From NCBI GenBank assembly GCA_900541055.1, contig UQHZ01000034.1, positions 1 to 16,627 on the forward strand: a stretch of 16,627 bases of DNA, in the 5' to 3' direction. Made by a program: the position numbers and the translations under genes. This DNA comes from an uncultured Collinsella sp. Its GTDB lineage: Bacteria; Actinomycetota; Coriobacteriia; Coriobacteriales; Coriobacteriaceae. The notes beneath the pieces were generated by a model. That model saw only the letters and a program-made list of their open reading frames with translations. It did not search any database and was not told the origin of the DNA. Positions 12,879 through 16,627 of this stretch are shown here, in pieces; the stretch's first letter is position 1, and every line of letters starts with the position of its first letter.

Positions 12879-13847
12879 CTAGTACTGCTCGATGCCCATG
12901 TAGCGACGAATCTCGGGGCTGTGGTCGAACACCTTGCCGCGGGCGGCACGCAGCTCGCAGCTCATCGCGTAGAAGAAGATCGGCTCCAGGTACGAACGCA
13001 CGCTGGCAGGCACTTCACCCACGCCGTACTCGAGCGCATCGAGCACCATGACGGTATCGGTGTGCGTGTTGAGGAACGCAAGAGCGCGCTCCTCCATGGG
13101 GCGGCACTCGCCCGATCCGAGCTGCACAAAGTAGAACACGCCGGGCTCGGTGGCTTCGAACGGGCCATGGAAGTACTCGCCGGAGTGGATGTAGCAGCAG
13201 TGCTGCCACTGCATCTCCATGAGCGAGCAAATCGCCATGGCATAGGTCTGGCTAAAGTTGGGACCGGAGCCCAGGATATAGAAAAACTTGTGCTGCTGGC
13301 AGAGCTCGGCAAAGCGGGCGCCCAGCTCGGCGTTGACCTTCTCACGGGCGGCGGGCAGCAGCGCATCCATCTGCTTGAGGCCCTCATACATGTCGGCGAG
13401 TGACTCGTAGCCTTCCTGCTGGTCGAGCAACTCGGCGGCGATCAGAGCGCCAATGCCCTGCGGCACCTCAGCCTGCGACACGCCCTCACCCCACGGATAG
13501 ACCCAGGTAGTCCACTTGCCGTTGTCGATCTTTGAGCCCTCGCAGTCGGTAAGGGCAATGACCTCGGCACCGGCGGCCAGCGCCATCTCGCAGCCGTCGA
13601 CGACCTCCTGCGTGTTGCCGCTGTGGCTGCAGGCGATGACGAGCGACTTCTCGCCAAGACTCTTGGGAGCCATCAGGCAAAACTCGCGCGCCGTGTAGAC
13701 CGTCGAGGTAAACGTGGTGGCCTCACGCTTGAGCAGCTCGTTGGCCGGCATGAGATCGATCATCGAACCGCCGCAAGCGATCCAAAAGACGTTCTCGATC
13801 TTGCCCTTGCGCTCGATGATTTCCTGAACCAGATCATGTGCGTTCAT
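12879..13847 (-). CDS. FrlB-like SIS-domain sugar-phosphate deglycase
   Basis: Protein of 322 residues with two SIS domains (about 15-140 and 180-300). The first carries the sugar-phosphate loop ACSHSGNTQEVV (72-83). The second has IHSGEYFHGPFEATEPGV (220-237), and the protein ends RRYMGIEQY. Recalled side by side, these follow E. coli FrlB (ESGEFRHGPLEIVEPGV and RRYYGGLVEY). FrlB releases lysine and glucose-6-phosphate from fructoselysine-6-phosphate; related GfrE/GfrF enzymes act on glucoselysine-6-phosphate. The exact Amadori substrate cannot be told from sequence. AAGGAGGAG (complement 13855-13863) supports the ATG. The gene follows a GntR/UTRA regulator, and its promoter region carries paired GTTCTAT sites. 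No kinase or PTS genes are in the window. Confidence 0.85.
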   Translation of the reverse strand: MNAHDLVQEIIERKGKIENVFWIACGGSMIDLMPANELLKREATTFTSTVYTAREFCLMAPKSLGEKSLVIACSHSGNTQEVVDGCEMALAAGAEVIALTDCEGSKIDNGKWTTWVYPWGEGVSQAEVPQGIGALIAAELLDQQEGYESLADMYEGLKQMDALLPAAREKVNAELGARFAELCQQHKFFYILGSGPNFSQTYAMAICSLMEMQWQHCCYIHSGEYFHGPFEATEPGVFYFVQLGSGECRPMEERALAFLNTHTDTVMVLDALEYGVGEVPASVRSYLEPIFFYAMSCELRAARGKVFDHSPEIRRYMGIEQY

Positions 13848-13900
13848 GCTGATGCTCCTCCTTGTGGGGCGGCTTTGAACGACGACAGCTCGTACCTGCT

Positions 13901-13920
13901 GTCGTTCTATGTTGTCCTAT
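13901..13920. promoter_or_regulatory. GntR operator candidate, promoter-proximal
   Basis: GTTCTAT (13904-13910) and GTCCTAT (13914-13920) form a direct repeat with a 10-bp period, touching the -10 of the SIS gene. It also overlaps the right arm of the leader palindrome ACGACAGC / GCTGTCGT (13882-13889 and 13898-13905). Confidence 0.55.
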
Positions 13921-13948
13921 TTATAGCACGTGTAACAACGCCCGTGAA
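13920..13948 (-). promoter_or_regulatory. Promoter of the SIS-domain gene
   Basis: On the minus strand, TTCACG (complement of 13943-13948) and TATAAA (complement of 13920-13925) are 17 bp apart. The weak -35 fits a regulated promoter, and it lies between two GTTCTAT-type operator sites. Confidence 0.55.
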
Positions 13949-13963
13949 GTCATCTCAGCAAAT

Positions 13964-13982
13964 TTGTTCTATGTTGTTCTAT
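13964..13982. promoter_or_regulatory. GntR operator candidate, promoter-distal
   Basis: TTGTTCTATGTTGTTCTAT contains two GTTCTAT copies (13966-13972 and 13976-13982) with a 10-bp period, between the -35 of the SIS gene and the gntR stop codon. It matches the proximal site 62 bp away, so looping or cooperative binding across the promoter is possible. Confidence 0.6.
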
Positions 13983-13991
13983 CTGTGGACG

Positions 13992-14747
13992 TTAGATGTC
14001 GAAGACGTAGCGCGAGCCCACGATCTTTTGGCGGCCGAGCAGTAGAGGGCGCCCGCCGGCGTCGGTAAAGTAGGCCTCCATATAGAAGAGAGGCTCGCCG
14101 ACCGGCACCTCCAGCAGCGGGGCCGTCTGAGTATCGGCAAGCGCAATCTCCACGGTGCAGGGGTCGGACTTGAGCGGCGCGCGACCCGAATGCTCGGCAA
14201 CGAGCGCAAAGATTGAGTTATCGGTGAGGTCCTCGTCGGCCAGCGTCTGCAGGTAGGGATGGTCGGCGAGCACAAAGGCGTTGTTCTCGAGCATGACGGG
14301 GATGCCGTCGGCCGTGCGCACGCGCTCGACCACGATAAGCTCGCAGCCGGGCTCCACGCCAAAGAACGCCGCATCCTCGTGCGTCGCCGCGACCACCGTG
14401 CGCGACACCAGACGCGCACCCGGCACCATGTCGTTGGCAGCACAACCCTCAGTAAAGCTCTGGACGTCACCCTTCTGGCGAATCTTGCGCTTGAGCTTGG
14501 GAGCGCACACAAACGTGCCCCTCCCCTGCTGGCGGTTGAGATACCCCGCGCGCGACAGCTCCTCGATGGCACGGCGCACGGTGATGCGCCCCACGCCGTA
14601 GGACTTCGCGAGCTCCATCTCGGCAGGGATGCGCGAGCCGGCGGGGTACACACCGCGCGCGATCTCGCCCTTTAGGTCATCCATGACCTGTTGGTACAGC
14701 GGCACGGCGGGCACGTCAGTGCGGTCGGTTTTATCGTCGAATGCCAT
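13992..14747 (-). CDS. GntR-family regulator with UTRA domain
   Basis: Protein of 251 residues in the HutC/FrlR subfamily. The winged helix is at about 15-80 (PLYQQVMDDLKGEIARGVYPAGSRIPAE, then GVGRITVRRAIEELSRAGYLNRQQGRGTFV), and the UTRA effector domain at about 96-245, ending RPLLLGRQKIVGSRYVFDI. UTRA domains bind small ligands, often sugar phosphates, and release DNA. The ATG at 14747 begins 2 bp after the recQ stop, with GGAG seven bases upstream inside the recQ end, so translation is probably coupled to recQ. The adjacent SIS gene and the GTTCTAT sites between them make fructoselysine-type phosphate a plausible effector (inference). Confidence 0.93.
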   Translation of the reverse strand: MAFDDKTDRTDVPAVPLYQQVMDDLKGEIARGVYPAGSRIPAEMELAKSYGVGRITVRRAIEELSRAGYLNRQQGRGTFVCAPKLKRKIRQKGDVQSFTEGCAANDMVPGARLVSRTVVAATHEDAAFFGVEPGCELIVVERVRTADGIPVMLENNAFVLADHPYLQTLADEDLTDNSIFALVAEHSGRAPLKSDPCTVEIALADTQTAPLLEVPVGEPLFYMEAYFTDAGGRPLLLGRQKIVGSRYVFDI

Positions 14748-14749
14748 CG

Positions 14750-16585
14750 TTACGCTCCATCCCGCGCATGCTCGGACTCAAATTCTTCAATCGCCGCCAT
14801 AAACTGCTCGCCAAAGGCGTCGGCTTTTTTCTCGCCAATGCCGTTGACCTGGATCAGCTCCTCGCGCGTCTGCGGACGCAGGCGGCACAGGCCGCGCAGG
14901 GCCTTGTCGGAAAAGACCATATACGGCGCCATCTCCAGCTCGGTCGAGATCTCCTTGCGGAGGGCACGCAGGCGCTCGAACAGCTCGGCATCGTCGCCAA
15001 CGCGCGGGCGCTGATCCAGCTCGGCCTCCTCGCGCAGCAGATCGACGGCGCGGCGGGCGCGGGCCGAGGCCTTGCGCTTGGACGCGCGACGCTTAACGGT
15101 AAAGGCGAACGCCTCGTCCTCGACCTCGCCGGCACGCGGACCCAGTCCCACGACTGGGTACTGCCCCTGCGAGGTGGCCAGATAACCGCGGCCGCACAGC
15201 TGGCCGATGATATCCTTGATGCGCCCGACCGATTCGCTCGACAGCTCACCGTAGCCGCAGTCCTCGTCCAAATGCATCTGGCGAATGCGCTCGGTGTTGC
15301 CGCCGTGAAGCACATCGGCGATGAGCGACTTGCCAAAGCGCATGGGACGCGTGGCCACATAACGCACAGCGGCGCGGGCCATATCGGTGACGTCCTCGAC
15401 CTCGAACTGCGTGAGACAGTTGCTGCAGTTGCCGCAGCCCTCGGCGTCGTCTGCCGTGCCGCCCGCGGCGGCTGCCGCATGCTCGGCCGCGGCCTCGTCG
15501 CCAAAGTAGCGCAGCATGTATTCGCGCAGGCAGCCGGTGGTATTGCAGTAGCCCTCCATCTGGCTGAGCAGACGATAACGGTTCTGGAGCGCCCACGCGC
15601 GCTGCTCGTCGTCGAGCGCCTCGTCGGCCGCATCGCCGCGGTCGATCAAAAAGCGGCGCATGCGAAAATCGTTACCGTTCCACAGCAAGTGACAGCTGGC
15701 CGGATCGCCATCGCGGCCAGCGCGGCCCGCCTCTTGGTAGTATGCCTCGATGCTCTCGGGCACGTTGTTGTGGATCACGTAGCGCACGTTGGGCTTGTCG
15801 ATGCCCATGCCAAAGGCGTTGGTGGCAACCATCACCTGAATGTCGTCGTCGATAAAGGCACGCTGGCTCTGGCGGCGGGCGTCGTTGCCCATGCCGGCAT
15901 GGTAACGGCCCACGCGAATGCCACTGGGTCCCAGCGCCTCGGCAAGCTCGCCCGCCAGCGCATCGACCGTCTTGCGAGTCGAGCAATACACGATGCCGCT
16001 CTCGCTCGAATGCGCAATCACGTAGTCGCGCACCCAGGCAGTCTTGGCCTTGTCGCCCATCTCCTCGCAACCAAAGTAGAGGCTCTTGCGATCGAAGCCC
16101 GTCACCACCGTCGCGGGGTTTTGCAGGCCGAGCATCTGCTGAATGTCCGCACGCACGCGCTCGGTCGCCGTAGCGGTAAAGGCCGCAACGATGGGGCGCT
16201 GCGGCAGGGAATCGATGAACTCACGAATCTGCAGATAGGCGGGACGGAAATCCTGGCCCCATTGGCTCACGCAGTGGGCCTCGTCAATGGCCACGAGCGG
16301 CACGCCAATGCCGCCGTCCGCCGCAGCCTCCTGCGCAAAGGCTAAAAAGCGCGGCTCGAGCAGACGCTCGGGCGCCACGTACATAAGCTGGTAGCGGCCC
16401 TCGCGCGCCCGTTTGAGCACGGTATTTTGCTGGGCCGGAGTAAGGCTGGAGTTGAGATAGCTGGGTCGCGCACCCGCCGCGAGCAACGCACGGGTCTGGT
16501 CCTCCATAAGCGACAGCAGCGGACTCACCACAAAGGTGATGCCGGGCAGTATGAGCGCGGGCACCTGGTAGCAAATGGACTTGCC
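14750..16585 (-). CDS. recQ: ATP-dependent DNA helicase RecQ, 5'-truncated
   Basis: 611 residues are genomic. The sequence begins inside Walker A (GKSICYQVPAL), so about 50 N-terminal residues are missing. Counting from that Gly: DEAH at 101-104 followed by CVSQWGQDFRP, FTATA at 136-140, and QEAGRAGRDG at 284-293. The zinc site is C352, C384, C387 and C390, with an Ala-rich insertion lengthening the usual gap after the first Cys. The RQC winged helix follows, then an HRDC domain near 525-605 (ERLRALRKEISTELEMAPYMVFSDKAL). RecQ unwinds DNA 3' to 5' in recombination and fork repair. The aromatic-loop His of E. coli (WGHDF) is Gln here. A gene model starting at 16600 would add MYKRQ, which is translated adapter. 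It is followed at 2 bp by gntR. Confidence 0.95.
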   Translation of the reverse strand, partial: GKSICYQVPALILPGITFVVSPLLSLMEDQTRALLAAGARPSYLNSSLTPAQQNTVLKRAREGRYQLMYVAPERLLEPRFLAFAQEAAADGGIGVPLVAIDEAHCVSQWGQDFRPAYLQIREFIDSLPQRPIVAAFTATATERVRADIQQMLGLQNPATVVTGFDRKSLYFGCEEMGDKAKTAWVRDYVIAHSSESGIVYCSTRKTVDALAGELAEALGPSGIRVGRYHAGMGNDARRQSQRAFIDDDIQVMVATNAFGMGIDKPNVRYVIHNNVPESIEAYYQEAGRAGRDGDPASCHLLWNGNDFRMRRFLIDRGDAADEALDDEQRAWALQNRYRLLSQMEGYCNTTGCLREYMLRYFGDEAAAEHAAAAAGGTADDAEGCGNCSNCLTQFEVEDVTDMARAAVRYVATRPMRFGKSLIADVLHGGNTERIRQMHLDEDCGYGELSSESVGRIKDIIGQLCGRGYLATSQGQYPVVGLGPRAGEVEDEAFAFTVKRRASKRKASARARRAVDLLREEAELDQRPRVGDDAELFERLRALRKEISTELEMAPYMVFSDKALRGLCRLRPQTREELIQVNGIGEKKADAFGEQFMAAIEEFESEHARDGA

Positions 16586-16627
16586 CTGTCTCTTATACAC
16601 ATCTCCGAGCCCACGAGACTAGGCATG
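16586..16627. other. Illumina Nextera adapter and index contamination
   Basis: CTGTCTCTTATACACATCT (16586-16604) is the Nextera transposase mosaic end. It is followed by CCGAGCCCACGAGAC (16605-16619), the read-2 adapter arm, and TAGGCATG (16620-16627), which matches Nextera i7 index N706 as I recall it. This segment is not part of the organism's genome and should be trimmed. Confidence 0.98.

Noticed and set aside
14741..16345. 534-residue plus-strand frame opposite recQ and the end of gntR
   Set aside because: Antisense shadow of a gene with complete helicase motifs; Ala/His/Val-rich with no domain or start signal.
15000..16350. Gln in place of His in the RecQ aromatic loop (WGQDF) as evidence of a defective helicase
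   Set aside because: I recall this variant in other Gram-positive RecQ proteins, and all other motifs are intact, so it is noted but not claimed as unusual.

Overview
The window looks like a contig end from a high-GC gut actinobacterium of the Coriobacteriia, most likely Collinsella. This is inferred from base composition, codon use and gene content; no marker gene proves it. The last 42 bases (16586-16627) are not genomic. They are Illumina Nextera transposase adapter followed by an 8-base index, so the first gene on that side (recQ) is cut by the assembly and its apparent start is an artefact.

Region 1 (1-5348) is accessory in character. It holds a DUF5710/zinc-knuckle protein, a small zinc-ribbon protein, an HNH endonuclease that resembles modification-dependent restriction enzymes, a small protein of unknown function, and an AlbA_2 (Schlafen-like) regulator with an ATPase-like domain and a C-terminal winged helix. 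The 620 bp between the regulator and the next gene hold no convincing gene but are packed with structure. There is a promoter with two small palindromes, a perfect 25-bp inverted repeat in the regulator's leader, scattered ATCTCTC/GAGAGAT motifs, and a separate array of 22-bp units. Those units form 51-bp modules, two in tandem and one inverted, making a palindrome of about 125 bp.

Region 2 (5349-12146) carries housekeeping genes: a 1011-residue M16C presequence-protease-like metallopeptidase, a folate-salvage cyclo-ligase, MetA with the acetyl-CoA-type residue Glu111, and an L-2-hydroxyacid/lactate dehydrogenase with a divergent substrate loop. A compact hicAB toxin-antitoxin cassette with its own promoter and operator lies between the protease and the cyclo-ligase, bounded by two strong hairpin terminators.

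Region 3 (12147-16585) is all on the minus strand. recQ is followed after 2 bp by a GntR/UTRA regulator, then a FrlB-like SIS-domain deglycase, then a cyclase-family metallohydrolase. Paired GTTCTAT half-sites with 10-bp periodicity bracket the SIS gene promoter and are the likely GntR operator. The arrangement suggests local control of Amadori-product (fructoselysine or glucoselysine phosphate) breakdown, although no kinase or transporter is present here. The strongest candidates for something undescribed are the 51-bp palindromic module array and the neighbouring AlbA_2 regulator with its hairpin leader.
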